The notes below the pieces were generated by a model. The model had not been told where the DNA came from and ran no database searches. It was given only the letters and a program-made list of their open reading frames with translations. The translations under genes and the position numbers were made by a program. Below are positions 25,545-34,702 of a stretch of 64,000 nt of DNA, piece after piece. The first letter of the stretch is position 1; each line of letters starts with the position of its first letter. Source of the stretch: JAJZEO01 sp964350315 (GTDB lineage: Bacteria > Chlamydiota > Chlamydiia > Chlamydiales > 2-12-FULL-49-11); NCBI GenBank assembly GCA_964350315.1, contig CAYGJD010000003.1:98205-162204 (forward strand), given 5' to 3'.

Positions 25545-25667
25545 GATGGTGAAAATTACAAGGAGCGGTGAAAACCCGACAATTGTACTCATACATTTTT
25601 TTAATTCTCCGTCTATTTAGCCAATTTTACAATTTAAAAAGTAGAAATATACTGACTAAGGAGCGTA

Positions 25668-27278
25668 ATGTCCTCTTCTTCTAGCGTCCCCGAATGGGGT
25701 CGAATGAGAAAACTCTTCTGGCCTATTCGTCGCGCGGAATACCGAAAATTCATCCCAATGCTGTTAATTTATTCTTTTGTCGTATTTAATTATTCGATAT
25801 TAAAGGCCGCTAAGGATGCTCTTGTTATCACCGCACCCGGATCGGGAGCCAGCACTATACCTTATATTAAGCTCTGGGCTATTCTTCCTATGGCTTTTTT
25901 AAGTACTTTAATTTTTACCCGTCTTGCAAACAAATATTCACGAGAGCGTGTCTTTTACTTTATGATGACAGGCTTTTTGTTGTTTTTTGCCCTCTTTGCT
26001 TTTGTCTTATACCCCCTCAGAGACATCCTACATCCGCATGTACTTGCAGACGCATTTCAATCTCACCTGCCTATGGGGCTGCAGGGACTAGTTGCAATCT
26101 TTAGAAATTGGACGTTTACCCTCTTTTATGTCATGTGCGAGCTTTGGGGAACGATTATTATGACAGTCTTATTTTGGGGGTTTGCAAACGAGGTCACCTC
26201 AATTGGAGAAGCGAAAAGATTTTATGCAATTTTAGGCGTTGGAGCAAACATTGGTACGATCATTGCAGGTCGGGCCGGGATTTTTCTTTCTAATGGATAC
26301 TTTCACAACTCGTTTCACTTAAGCGGCGATCGCTGGGGACAGACTTTAATATTAACTACGACAATCGTTCTTATTGTTGGAATACTTGCTATGACTATCT
26401 ATAAGTTTTTTGGACTTAGAGCATATGAATCGGTTGATGGCGATACAGAACCCCTCGGGAAAAAGAGCACCAAAAAACGTGGTGGAAACGAGATCAAGAT
26501 GGGAATTAGAAAGAACTTTGCCTATCTTGCAAAATCAAAATACCTCCTTTGCATAGCAGTTATTGTTCTGACTTATAACATCTCTTTAAACATGATTGAA
26601 GTTGTGTGGAAAGATCAAGTTCACCAACTATGCCCATCTCCTGGTGACTACAACATCTACATGAATAAAGTTCTAACCTACATAGGAATTCTATCAACTA
26701 TTTTCTCTATTTTCATCTGTGGTCAAGTTATCAGACGATATGGTTGGACTAAGAGCGCCTACTTAACTCCTGTTATTATGTTATTTACTGGGATCTTCTT
26801 TTTTGGATTTGCCATATTCAAAGATGTCAGCATCTTTGGTATTATTTCAACAATGGCTGGAACAACACCATTAATCTTATCTGCATTTTTCGGATCGATC
26901 CAAAATTGTTTTGCTAGATCAAGCAAGTTTACTTTTTTCGATGTAACAAAAGAAATGGCTTTTATCCCTCTGAGCACAGAAAGCAAGCTTAAAGGAAAAG
27001 CTGCAATTGATGGCGTTGGATCAAGACTTGGTAAATCTGGCGGATCATTAATTCACCAATTTTTACTTCTACTTTTTGGTACAATTACTGTTTCTACCCC
27101 TTATGTCGCTGCAATTTTGCTCATAGTCATCCTATTTTGGCTCTTAGCTGTTAGATCTCTTGGAAAACAGTTTGCCAATCAGCCGACATCTGATGCACCA
27201 GTAGTTGCTTCCGACGCAAAGCCATCCTCAAAGCTTCCTGAATCAGCAACTTCTGTTCCTCAAGAAACCCCTGCTTAA
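25668..27278 (+). CDS. ATP/ADP translocase-family nucleotide transporter
   Basis: Proteins of this family are unique to intracellular bacteria and plastids and carry nucleotides across the inner membrane, either exchanging ATP for ADP or importing nucleotides with protons. The 536-residue protein has about 12 hydrophobic helices, an N-terminal WPIRRAEYRKFIPMLL segment, KAAKDALVI, and a TKEMAFIPLS motif in the second half. Its Ala/Pro/Ser-rich tail is low-complexity. AAGGAG precedes ATG 25668. In C. trachomatis I recall npt2 at the same position next to pgsA and sohB, which suggests an NTT2-like transporter; the substrate is not readable from sequence here. Confidence 0.93.
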   Translation: MSSSSSVPEWGRMRKLFWPIRRAEYRKFIPMLLIYSFVVFNYSILKAAKDALVITAPGSGASTIPYIKLWAILPMAFLSTLIFTRLANKYSRERVFYFMMTGFLLFFALFAFVLYPLRDILHPHVLADAFQSHLPMGLQGLVAIFRNWTFTLFYVMCELWGTIIMTVLFWGFANEVTSIGEAKRFYAILGVGANIGTIIAGRAGIFLSNGYFHNSFHLSGDRWGQTLILTTTIVLIVGILAMTIYKFFGLRAYESVDGDTEPLGKKSTKKRGGNEIKMGIRKNFAYLAKSKYLLCIAVIVLTYNISLNMIEVVWKDQVHQLCPSPGDYNIYMNKVLTYIGILSTIFSIFICGQVIRRYGWTKSAYLTPVIMLFTGIFFFGFAIFKDVSIFGIISTMAGTTPLILSAFFGSIQNCFARSSKFTFFDVTKEMAFIPLSTESKLKGKAAIDGVGSRLGKSGGSLIHQFLLLLFGTITVSTPYVAAILLIVILFWLLAVRSLGKQFANQPTSDAPVVASDAKPSSKLPESATSVPQETPA

Positions 27279-27294
27279 CATTTAGGAGCTGTGA

Positions 27295-27903
27295 CTGGAC
27301 TTTAAACTGATTATAGAAAATCACCTGACTCTTGCTCCAATTATCATCTTCTTTGGAGCTGTTCTAGCCGCCCTTAGTGTTCCCTTATTTAGCATCGATT
27401 TGCTCTTGATTTTTTGCATCTATGTCCATGGTTATGTTTCTGTTAAACTTGGATGGGCCTTGTTTTTTGCTTTAATGGCTGGTTGTATCGTAAGCTCTCA
27501 GCTAGCTTATGGAATTGGACGCCTATTCGGCCCGAAACTGTTTAATCTACCTATTTTTAAGTGGGCCCTCTCCCCATCAAAACTACTTAGAGTCGAATCT
27601 TTCTACATAAGGCATGGAAGCTGGCTCTATTTTGTCGCTCGATTTATCCCATTTGGAGTACGTAATGTCGTATTTTACTCCTCGGGAATGTCAAAAGTTG
27701 CCTATTATCGTTATTTTTTTCTCGAAAGCCTTGCTTGTATCGTCTGGGGTACATCAATTTTTCTCGCCTTTACATCACTAAGCACCAACTATGAAACGCT
27801 TGTTTCACACCTAAAATGGGTGAATTTTTTTGTATTTATTGCTTTCAGTGTGACGGTAATTGGTTTTATTTGTTATAAAGTAAAGAAAAGACCCGCTGAT
27901 TAA
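27295..27903 (+). CDS. DedA-family membrane protein
   Basis: DedA proteins are polytopic membrane proteins linked to envelope lipid handling (undecaprenyl phosphate or phospholipid recycling). Conserved blocks here are YGIGRLFG, ARFIPFGVRN and a last FLESLACIVWG segment. No ATG, GTG or TTG is found before residue 36, yet the upstream frame encodes a fitting first part (DFKLIIENHLTLAPIIIFFG). The only suitable start is CTG 27295, six bases after AGGAG at 27284-27288, giving 202 residues, the usual size. A start at ATG 27400 would cut off the first helix. It lies between the transporter and pgsA, where I do not recall a gene in C. trachomatis. Confidence 0.82.
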   Translation: MDFKLIIENHLTLAPIIIFFGAVLAALSVPLFSIDLLLIFCIYVHGYVSVKLGWALFFALMAGCIVSSQLAYGIGRLFGPKLFNLPIFKWALSPSKLLRVESFYIRHGSWLYFVARFIPFGVRNVVFYSSGMSKVAYYRYFFLESLACIVWGTSIFLAFTSLSTNYETLVSHLKWVNFFVFIAFSVTVIGFICYKVKKRPAD

Positions 27904-27987
27904 CTGTTTTGCTATTATTTATCTTTGTAGCATCCTTCAGTGATCATCGCTAAAGAGCTAACTATTAGCGACTGAAAAAACGAACCT

Positions 27988-28545
27988 ATGGATGAGATGG
28001 ATCAGAAATACTCTACCACAAGAACCCGTATATCCTCTTTCACGCTATCGAATGTTCTTTCTTTAGCAAGAGCTCCTCTTGCATTGTTATATCTGATTGC
28101 AATACCTGAAGTTCGAATCACAGTTGTGCTCCTTGCTATTTTAACTGACATCGTAGATGGCTATCTAGCAAGACGTTATAAAGTCACAACAAAGCTCGGC
28201 GCAATTCTTGATCCTCTTATGGATAAATTTTTCGTCTTCTTTATCCTTGGAATCCTCTTTTTTGAAGGGAGAATTCTTGATTGGCAAGTCGTTGCTATGC
28301 TTACAAGAGATATTTCAATTATCACTTTTGGCACATTTATTTTTTCTCTTGGACGACTTAAAAATTACAAATACCAATCTGTCTATGCGGGCAAACTTAT
28401 GACTGCTCTGCAATTTAGCGTTATTTTCCTTCTTTCTCTACATCTTGTAGTACCAAACTTTATCTATATTATTTTCTTTGTTCTAGGCCCTTTGGTCTTA
28501 TTTGAGTTATTTTTGACCTTGAAATCCAAACCCAAAAAAGATTAA
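27988..28545 (+). CDS. pgsA: CDP-alcohol phosphatidyltransferase (phosphatidylglycerophosphate synthase-like)
   Basis: The family signature D-x2-D-G-x2-A-R-x8-G-x3-D-x3-D is complete in DIVDGYLARRY through GAILDPLMD. It transfers glycerol phosphate (or another alcohol) to CDP-diacylglycerol at the inner membrane, leading to phosphatidylglycerol. At 185 residues with several hydrophobic segments it fits PgsA. ATG 27988 or the nearby ATG 27997 may be the start; neither has a strong ribosome-binding site. Its position between the nucleotide transporter and sppA follows the chlamydial order. Confidence 0.9.
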   Translation: MDEMDQKYSTTRTRISSFTLSNVLSLARAPLALLYLIAIPEVRITVVLLAILTDIVDGYLARRYKVTTKLGAILDPLMDKFFVFFILGILFFEGRILDWQVVAMLTRDISIITFGTFIFSLGRLKNYKYQSVYAGKLMTALQFSVIFLLSLHLVVPNFIYIIFFVLGPLVLFELFLTLKSKPKKD

Positions 28546-28671
28546 CCTCTCATTTCATACAAACCCGTAAATAAGCGCCCCTTCTTTCGACATTTTTTGT
28601 ACATCAGGCATATTTGCGACAAGTAACGCTCTTAACTTATTTATCTAGCTTGACTTAACACAGGAAGTTTC

Positions 28672-29769
28672 ATGCAATATGTAAAAGAATCGATTTTTGT
28701 TTCAGCTATACGCTCATTTTTTAACGCCTTTCTTGCCATGATTGGAGTACTCATTGGGATTGTAATTCTACTCGCCGTTGGCATGAGTTTTTCAGGAAGC
28801 AGCCCAATTTCAATGCCTAATGACCAAATTGCAATCGAAATGCTCCCTGATGCTGAAGGAAACACCTCCCCTATCTCAGACTCTACTCCTGTTATTCTAC
28901 AAATTGACGTATCAGGAATCATTGGCCTAGACGATTCAGTGGGCGAATTTTATGAAACATACCTTCGGATGTCACAACACTCAAATTTCATCAAGCCAGG
29001 AAGAGTAAAAGGAATCTTATTAAACATCATGTCTCCTGGTGGTGTTGTATCTGACTCAGACATTCTCTACAGCGCGTTAATGAGATACAAAGAAAAATAC
29101 AAAGTGCCTATATACTCTTATGGAACACTTGTTTGTGCCTCTGGTTCTTACATGGCAGCATGTGCCAGTGATAAAATTTTCACATCAAGAACTTGTATGG
29201 TTGGATCTGTTGGCGTAAAAGCTGGCCCCTTCTTCAACTATAAAGGGTTGATGGAACAACACGGCGTAAAAGCTGTTGAACTAACTGCTGGTTTAGATAA
29301 AGTTAAATATCCATCATTCACACAAATTCCAAAAACTGGAGATAGTGACAGCACAGAATCTTACCAAGATTTAGTTGATATTACAAAGCAACTATACGAT
29401 CAATTTACAACCCTTGTTGCGCAAGCAAGAGGAAGTCATGGATTAACAAAAGATGCTCTTGAAAACAAATATGGCGCAAGAGTTTACCTTGGTCCAATGG
29501 CTCAGCACTTAGGTTATGTTGATAATGGTGACGCAACATATGAAACAGCACTTACAGAGCTTGTAAAAGTATCTGGAATAGAAGAAAACACAAAATACCA
29601 AGTACTTCGATTTAAGCATAAACGCTCCCCTCTTCAATCTCTTGTAAGAAGCTCTCTGAAGATGTGGTCATTGCGTGCAAATGAGTGGATTACAGGTGTA
29701 AAACATGAAGGAACATTAGATGGGAAACTCCTCTACCACTGCGACCTCTCAGATCGACCTATGGGATAG
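28672..29769 (+). CDS. sppA: signal peptide peptidase SppA/SohB (S49 serine protease)
   Basis: Membrane-anchored protease that degrades signal peptides and other peptides in the envelope. There is a helix at about residues 17-38, an NIMSPGG block, the catalytic Ser157 in ASGSY, GSVGVKAG, and Lys210 (GLDK region) as the probable general base. AGGAAG stands five bases before ATG 28672. It is 365 residues and fits the SohB-type single-domain form. Its stop is 22 bases before the polA start. The block pgsA-sppA-polA is as I recall in Chlamydia. Confidence 0.9.
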   Translation: MQYVKESIFVSAIRSFFNAFLAMIGVLIGIVILLAVGMSFSGSSPISMPNDQIAIEMLPDAEGNTSPISDSTPVILQIDVSGIIGLDDSVGEFYETYLRMSQHSNFIKPGRVKGILLNIMSPGGVVSDSDILYSALMRYKEKYKVPIYSYGTLVCASGSYMAACASDKIFTSRTCMVGSVGVKAGPFFNYKGLMEQHGVKAVELTAGLDKVKYPSFTQIPKTGDSDSTESYQDLVDITKQLYDQFTTLVAQARGSHGLTKDALENKYGARVYLGPMAQHLGYVDNGDATYETALTELVKVSGIEENTKYQVLRFKHKRSPLQSLVRSSLKMWSLRANEWITGVKHEGTLDGKLLYHCDLSDRPMG

Positions 29770-29791
29770 TTCACGTTTGGAAAGTATAGAG

Positions 29792-32467
29792 ATGAAAAAA
29801 ATCTACATCATCGATGCCTTGAATTACCTCTTTCGTTCCTATTTTGCGATCAGACAAATGACAAACGAAGAGGGCGTTTCAACAAATGCCCTCTTTGGAT
29901 TCATTCGTTCTATTTCTAAAATTCAAAAAGACTTCCCCGGAAACCATTTTGTCTGCGTATTTGATGGCCCTAACAACAAAGTCTCTCGGCTAAAAATATT
30001 TCCTGAATATAAAGGGCATCGAGCAACAATGCCTGAAGATTTATATCCTCAAATTGATATGGCAAAAAGATATTGTGATGCTGCAGGCATTCCCCATATA
30101 GAAGTCGATGGTGTAGAAGCAGACGATGCAATGGGAGCTGTTGCAAAATGGGCTGAAAGCAAAGGAGCTGAAAGCTTTCTTTGTTCGAGCGATAAAGATT
30201 TATGCCAACTCGTTAACGACAAAATTTTTGTTCTTCAAACATATAAAGACAACCTTCTCATAGACTCAAAAGGTGTTGTCGAAAAATTTGGCGTTCGCCC
30301 CAATCAAATTATCGACTACTTAGCCATTATGGGCGACTCATCAGACAACATTCCTGGCATCAAAGGTTTTGGAGCAAAAGCAGCCACTGAATTACTCCTT
30401 GAGTTCAACACTCTTGAAAACATGCTAGACCATCCCGAAAAACAAAAAACAAAAAAGCGATCAGAAAAAGTCATTGAAGAAAGAGAAAATGCACTTATTA
30501 GCAAAAAGCTTGCAACAATAGATACTACTGTCCCCATTCCTAAAGACCCTCACTACTACCAAACAAAAGAAATCAACCGGGAAGAATTGATAGAGTTTTA
30601 TCAAAAGATGAACTTCAACACCCTTCTCAAAGAACTAGGAGAAGAAGCAGCTCCGAAAAAAGAAATCTCTTTAGCACCGAGAAGTTATCGCTGTATCGAA
30701 AATGAGGCTGACTTAATCAAGGAACTCAAGAAGATTAGTCAAGCAGCAAGCGTTTGCATAGATGTCGAAACAACTTCTACTGATCCGATGGAAGCAAAAC
30801 TTATCGGCATTGGTTTTTGCGCTGTAAAAAATGATGCTTTTTACGTCCCCACAAATGGAAAACTTTCTCTTGATACAATTGTTAAACATGTCGCTCCATT
30901 CAACGCAGAAAAAACGCGCTCTTTTGTTGGTCATAATATCAAATATGATATGCACGTACTTGCAAGATATCACATGCCACTTACAAACATCTCTTTTGAT
31001 ACAATGATTGCATCATATGTGCTCAATGCAGGCCAAAACAAGCACAACCTTGACAAACTTGTACTTGACTGCCTTAGTCATCAAAAGATCTCCTACGAAG
31101 AACTTGTTGGGAGTACTACAAAGAAAAATCAAAAGACACTAGATGAAGTCGAGATCAATAAAGTTTGTGAGTACTGCTGTGAAGATGTTGATTTTACTCT
31201 ACAATTGAAAGAATACTTTCAAGCGCAACTAACAGCGAGAAATCTAACAAAGCTTTTTACCGAAATCGAAATGCCCCTTCTCCCCATTCTTTTCAAAATG
31301 GAACATGCGGGTATTTATATCGACCTTGAAAAACTTCAACTTTTATCTAAAGAGTTTCGATATAAAATTGAACTTCTTCATCAAAAAATCACACACTTAG
31401 CTAAAGAGGAATTTAACCTGAATTCTCCTAAGCAATTAGGTGATATTTTATTTGATAAACTTGGAATCAAGCAGGTTGGAAAAAAAACAAAAACTGGATA
31501 CTCAACAAGCGCTGATATTTTAGAAGAACTTGTCAAAGAACACCCTATCATCGAACTCATTTTAGAATACCGCTCTCTTGAAAAGCTTCGATCAACTTAT
31601 GTTGACTCTCTTGGTAACCAAGTTAACAAAGAGACAAATAGAATACATTGCTCCTTCAATCAATCTGTAACAGCAACTGGAAGGCTCTCCTCAACAAACC
31701 CAAATCTTCAAAACATTCCTATTCGATCAGACGATGGAAAAAGAATCCGGGAAGCCTTTCGACCAGAAAAAAGTGGCTGGAGTTACGTAAGTGCTGACTA
31801 TTCTCAGGTCGAACTCCGAATTTTAGCTCACCTATGTGGCGATCCAAGCTTAATAAAAGCATTTCAAAATGGCGATGATATCCACGCCGCTACCGCAGCC
31901 CAGGTTTTTGGCGTCAAAGAAACCGATGTAACCAAAGAAATGCGCCAACAAGCAAAAGCTGTGAATTTTGGTCTCATTTATGGACAAGGTGCTTTTGGTC
32001 TATCAAAAGAACTTGGAATCAGCGTTAAAGATGCCAACCAATTTATAGAAAAATATTTCAAGCAATACCCTAGCGTCAAAGATTTTCTTGAATCATGTAA
32101 GGAAAAGGCAAAAAAAGAGGGCAAAGCTACAACAATGTTCGGACGGGAACGTCTTTTACCTGAATTTGAAAGCAACAACCATATGGTAAGAGCCCAAGCA
32201 ATGAGGCTTGCTGTCAATACCCCTATTCAAGGCAGTCAAGCAGATATCATGAAACTTGCCATGATTGAAATAGATAAACATTTCTTTAACACTTCATATA
32301 AAAGTTTTTGCGTGCTTCAAATTCATGATGAATGCATCTTTGAATGTCCAATTGATGAGATCCCCAGCTTCTCTAAGAAAATTGTAGATATCATGGAAAA
32401 GACCGTAGAGCTGGCCATCCCCCTCAGGGTCGATATTTCGATTGGAAAAAATTGGGGAGAATGTTAA
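29792..32467 (+). CDS. polA: DNA polymerase I
   Basis: Repair polymerase that also removes RNA primers. The 891-residue protein has an N-terminal 5'-3' nuclease (MKKIYIIDALNYLF start, VEADDAMGA, GDSSDNIPGI), a central 3'-5' exonuclease domain with CIDVETTS, GHNIKYDMHVL and YCCEDVDF retained, so proofreading may be active, and an A-family polymerase domain with DYSQVELRI, RQQAKAVNFGLIYG and QIHDECIF. ATG 29792 is preceded by GGAAAG/GAG; the frame's upstream ATG 29720 lies within sppA and is not needed. The end overlaps the coaE frame. Confidence 0.94.
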   Translation: MKKIYIIDALNYLFRSYFAIRQMTNEEGVSTNALFGFIRSISKIQKDFPGNHFVCVFDGPNNKVSRLKIFPEYKGHRATMPEDLYPQIDMAKRYCDAAGIPHIEVDGVEADDAMGAVAKWAESKGAESFLCSSDKDLCQLVNDKIFVLQTYKDNLLIDSKGVVEKFGVRPNQIIDYLAIMGDSSDNIPGIKGFGAKAATELLLEFNTLENMLDHPEKQKTKKRSEKVIEERENALISKKLATIDTTVPIPKDPHYYQTKEINREELIEFYQKMNFNTLLKELGEEAAPKKEISLAPRSYRCIENEADLIKELKKISQAASVCIDVETTSTDPMEAKLIGIGFCAVKNDAFYVPTNGKLSLDTIVKHVAPFNAEKTRSFVGHNIKYDMHVLARYHMPLTNISFDTMIASYVLNAGQNKHNLDKLVLDCLSHQKISYEELVGSTTKKNQKTLDEVEINKVCEYCCEDVDFTLQLKEYFQAQLTARNLTKLFTEIEMPLLPILFKMEHAGIYIDLEKLQLLSKEFRYKIELLHQKITHLAKEEFNLNSPKQLGDILFDKLGIKQVGKKTKTGYSTSADILEELVKEHPIIELILEYRSLEKLRSTYVDSLGNQVNKETNRIHCSFNQSVTATGRLSSTNPNLQNIPIRSDDGKRIREAFRPEKSGWSYVSADYSQVELRILAHLCGDPSLIKAFQNGDDIHAATAAQVFGVKETDVTKEMRQQAKAVNFGLIYGQGAFGLSKELGISVKDANQFIEKYFKQYPSVKDFLESCKEKAKKEGKATTMFGRERLLPEFESNNHMVRAQAMRLAVNTPIQGSQADIMKLAMIEIDKHFFNTSYKSFCVLQIHDECIFECPIDEIPSFSKKIVDIMEKTVELAIPLRVDISIGKNWGEC

Positions 32468-33044
32468 GATTAAGAAAATTGCAGTAACAGGCATAGTAGC
32501 CTCTGGCAAGAGTACCTTCTGTGACTTTCTAGAAAAAAATGAAGGTGCATACTTAGTAAAGAGTGACAAAATTGTTCACCACCTATACTCTCACAATAAA
32601 GAAATTCAAAAGCATGTGATAGATCAGTTTGGTGAGAGCATTGTCTCAAATGGCGAAATTGACCGAAAAAAAATCGCTAAAATTGTATTTACAGATGAAC
32701 AAGCATTAAGAAAACTCGAGAACTTTATCCATCCCTATATTATCAAAGCAATTAAAGAGAGTTACCAAAAAGTGAAAAATTCCTCATACACAGCTTTTGT
32801 TGTTGAATTTCCCCTCTTGTTTGAGCTCGGATTTGATTCCTGGTTTGATAAAACTATTGTTGTTACAGCAGATGTCAACGAGTGTCGGCAACGATTCAAT
32901 AGTGCTACAAAAGACCAGACCTTTGATGACCGCTTAAAGTTTCAGCTTTCACAAGAAGAAAAAGCTGCCCGTGCTGACCTTGTGATTGAAAATCAAGGAT
33001 CGATGCAGGACCTTGAAAATCAAGCAAACAAATGTATCGCTTAG
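32442..33044 (+). CDS. coaE: dephospho-CoA kinase
   Basis: CoaE phosphorylates dephospho-CoA, the last step of coenzyme A synthesis. The P loop is in KKIAVTGIVASGKST, with the EFPLLFE block and RFN of the lid region present. The only standard start codon in frame is TTG 32442, which overlaps polA by 26 bases and has a poor ribosome-binding site. The usual family start (M-K-K-I-A-V-T-G) aligns with ATT 32469, which stands nine bases after GGGGAG at 32454-32459. An AUU start, as in infC, is therefore possible. The protein would be 191 or 200 residues. The order polA-coaE-rho matches Chlamydia as I recall. Confidence 0.88.
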   Translation: MEKIGENVKIKKIAVTGIVASGKSTFCDFLEKNEGAYLVKSDKIVHHLYSHNKEIQKHVIDQFGESIVSNGEIDRKKIAKIVFTDEQALRKLENFIHPYIIKAIKESYQKVKNSSYTAFVVEFPLLFELGFDSWFDKTIVVTADVNECRQRFNSATKDQTFDDRLKFQLSQEEKAARADLVIENQGSMQDLENQANKCIA

Positions 33045-33051
33045 GATCTTA

Positions 33052-34665
33052 ATGGGAAATAACGAAGAAGAGAAAAAAAAACCTAAACTAAACAAAGAGA
33101 AAAGCATGTCTTTAACTAATACTGATGACAAAGATGTATCAAGAGAAAAACGCCATCAAAAACCATACACTAAACCAAAACGACCTCCGAATAATGCGAC
33201 TAAAAGACCCCGAGTCAATGATAATGCTCCTCACCTAGAAATGCATAAACAGGTAATGGCTGATGAAAAATTGAATCCTCAAACAGAGCAAGCTACTCCT
33301 TCTCCCACTCCTAATCAACCTTCTGCTCAAGCTTCTACTCAACATGCTAACCAATCCCCAAATCAGACCCCTTCACACAACACTCCTCAAGCTCCAAGTC
33401 AACCCCCTTCTATCACTAAAATTGCCGACCTACAAAGAATGGGAATGGAAGACTTAACCAAGTATGCGATTGCAATGAATATTGCAAATGTTGGGACCCT
33501 TTCAAAATCACAGATTGTATTCGATCTTGTAAAAGCAAAATCTGCTAGCCCTCACGAAATCTTAGTTGGAGAAGGAACTCTTGAAGTTCTTCCAGATGGA
33601 TTTGGTTTCTTAAGATCAGGTCACTACAACTACCTACCTTCTGCAGAAGACATTTATGTCTCACCAGCGCAAATTAGAAGATTTGGCTTGAAAAAGGGTG
33701 ATGAAGTCTACGGGGAAATTCGATCTCCTAGAGAAAAAGAAAAGTTTTTCGCTCTTCTGAAGGTTGAAAAAGTTAACAATCTTTCTCCAGAGAAACTTAC
33801 AGAACGTATTTCTTTTGAAAACTTTACTCCTATCCATCCTGATCACCGTTTGCTCATGGAAACAACGCAGGACAACTATTCCACGCGTGTACTTGATTTA
33901 GCAGCTCCAATTGGACTTGGACAAAGAGCTTTGATCGTAGCGCCTCCAAAGACGGGTAAAACGGTCTTACTACAACGTATTGCTAACGCTATTTCAATTA
34001 ACAATCCGCAAGTAAAATTGATCATGCTTTTGATCGATGAAAGACCTGAAGAAGTTACAGACATGCAGCGCATGGTAAAAGGAGAAGTCCTTTCATCAAC
34101 TTTTGATGAGCCTCCAGAACGTCACTGTCAGGTTGCTGAAATGTGTTGTGAAAAAGCAAAGCGTATGGTTGAACTTGGAGAAGATGTTGTCATTATTCTT
34201 GATTCGATCACAAGACTTGCAAGAGCTTATAATACTGTCCAACCACACTCTGGTCGTATTTTGACAGGCGGTGTTGATGCCAACGCACTTCATAAGCCAA
34301 AACGCTTTTTTGGAGCAGCTAGGAACCTTGACAAAGGCGGCTCTCTTACTATTATCGCTTCTGCTTTGATTGATACTGGATCAAAAATGGATGAGGTGAT
34401 TTACGAAGAGTTTAAAGGAACAGGTAACATGGAACTTGTTCTTGATCGTAGACTTGCTGACAGAAGATTATTCCCTGCTATTGATATCATTAAGTCTGGC
34501 ACAAGAAAGGAAGAACTTCTCTACCATGAAGCAGAACTTGAAAAAGTTTATGCTTTAAGACAAGCAATCGCAGATCTTTCTCCGATGGATGCAATGAATC
34601 TTCTTCTTGCAAGGCTTAGAAAAACAAAGAGTAATGCTGAGTTTTTACTTTCTATGAAAGATTAA
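33052..34665 (+). CDS. rho: transcription termination factor Rho
   Basis: Rho is the RNA-driven hexameric ATPase that ends transcription. The start at ATG 33052 follows AGGA, which overlaps the coaE stop. Residues 1-120 are an extension that is charged and Gln/Pro/Ser/Thr-rich (TPSPTPNQPSAQAS-type), longer than usual and probably disordered. Then come the Rho N-terminal fold and RNA-binding domain (GTLEVLPDGFGFLR), Walker A APPKTGKTVLLQ, Walker B VVIILDSITRLARAYN, and the Q/R-loop region. The frame's earlier ATG at 32986 is within coaE. Such N-terminal insertions occur in other bacteria and may change RNA binding or promote assembly. Confidence 0.95.
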   Translation: MGNNEEEKKKPKLNKEKSMSLTNTDDKDVSREKRHQKPYTKPKRPPNNATKRPRVNDNAPHLEMHKQVMADEKLNPQTEQATPSPTPNQPSAQASTQHANQSPNQTPSHNTPQAPSQPPSITKIADLQRMGMEDLTKYAIAMNIANVGTLSKSQIVFDLVKAKSASPHEILVGEGTLEVLPDGFGFLRSGHYNYLPSAEDIYVSPAQIRRFGLKKGDEVYGEIRSPREKEKFFALLKVEKVNNLSPEKLTERISFENFTPIHPDHRLLMETTQDNYSTRVLDLAAPIGLGQRALIVAPPKTGKTVLLQRIANAISINNPQVKLIMLLIDERPEEVTDMQRMVKGEVLSSTFDEPPERHCQVAEMCCEKAKRMVELGEDVVIILDSITRLARAYNTVQPHSGRILTGGVDANALHKPKRFFGAARNLDKGGSLTIIASALIDTGSKMDEVIYEEFKGTGNMELVLDRRLADRRLFPAIDIIKSGTRKEELLYHEAELEKVYALRQAIADLSPMDAMNLLLARLRKTKSNAEFLLSMKD

Positions 34666-34702
34666 GACAATTACCATAGGAAGAAATACTATTAGGGACT
34701 TG

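Noticed and set aside
25568..25680. Short leader frame from GTG 25568 before the nucleotide transporter
   Set aside because: AAGGAG is only two bases from the GTG, and the peptide has no attenuator-like composition.
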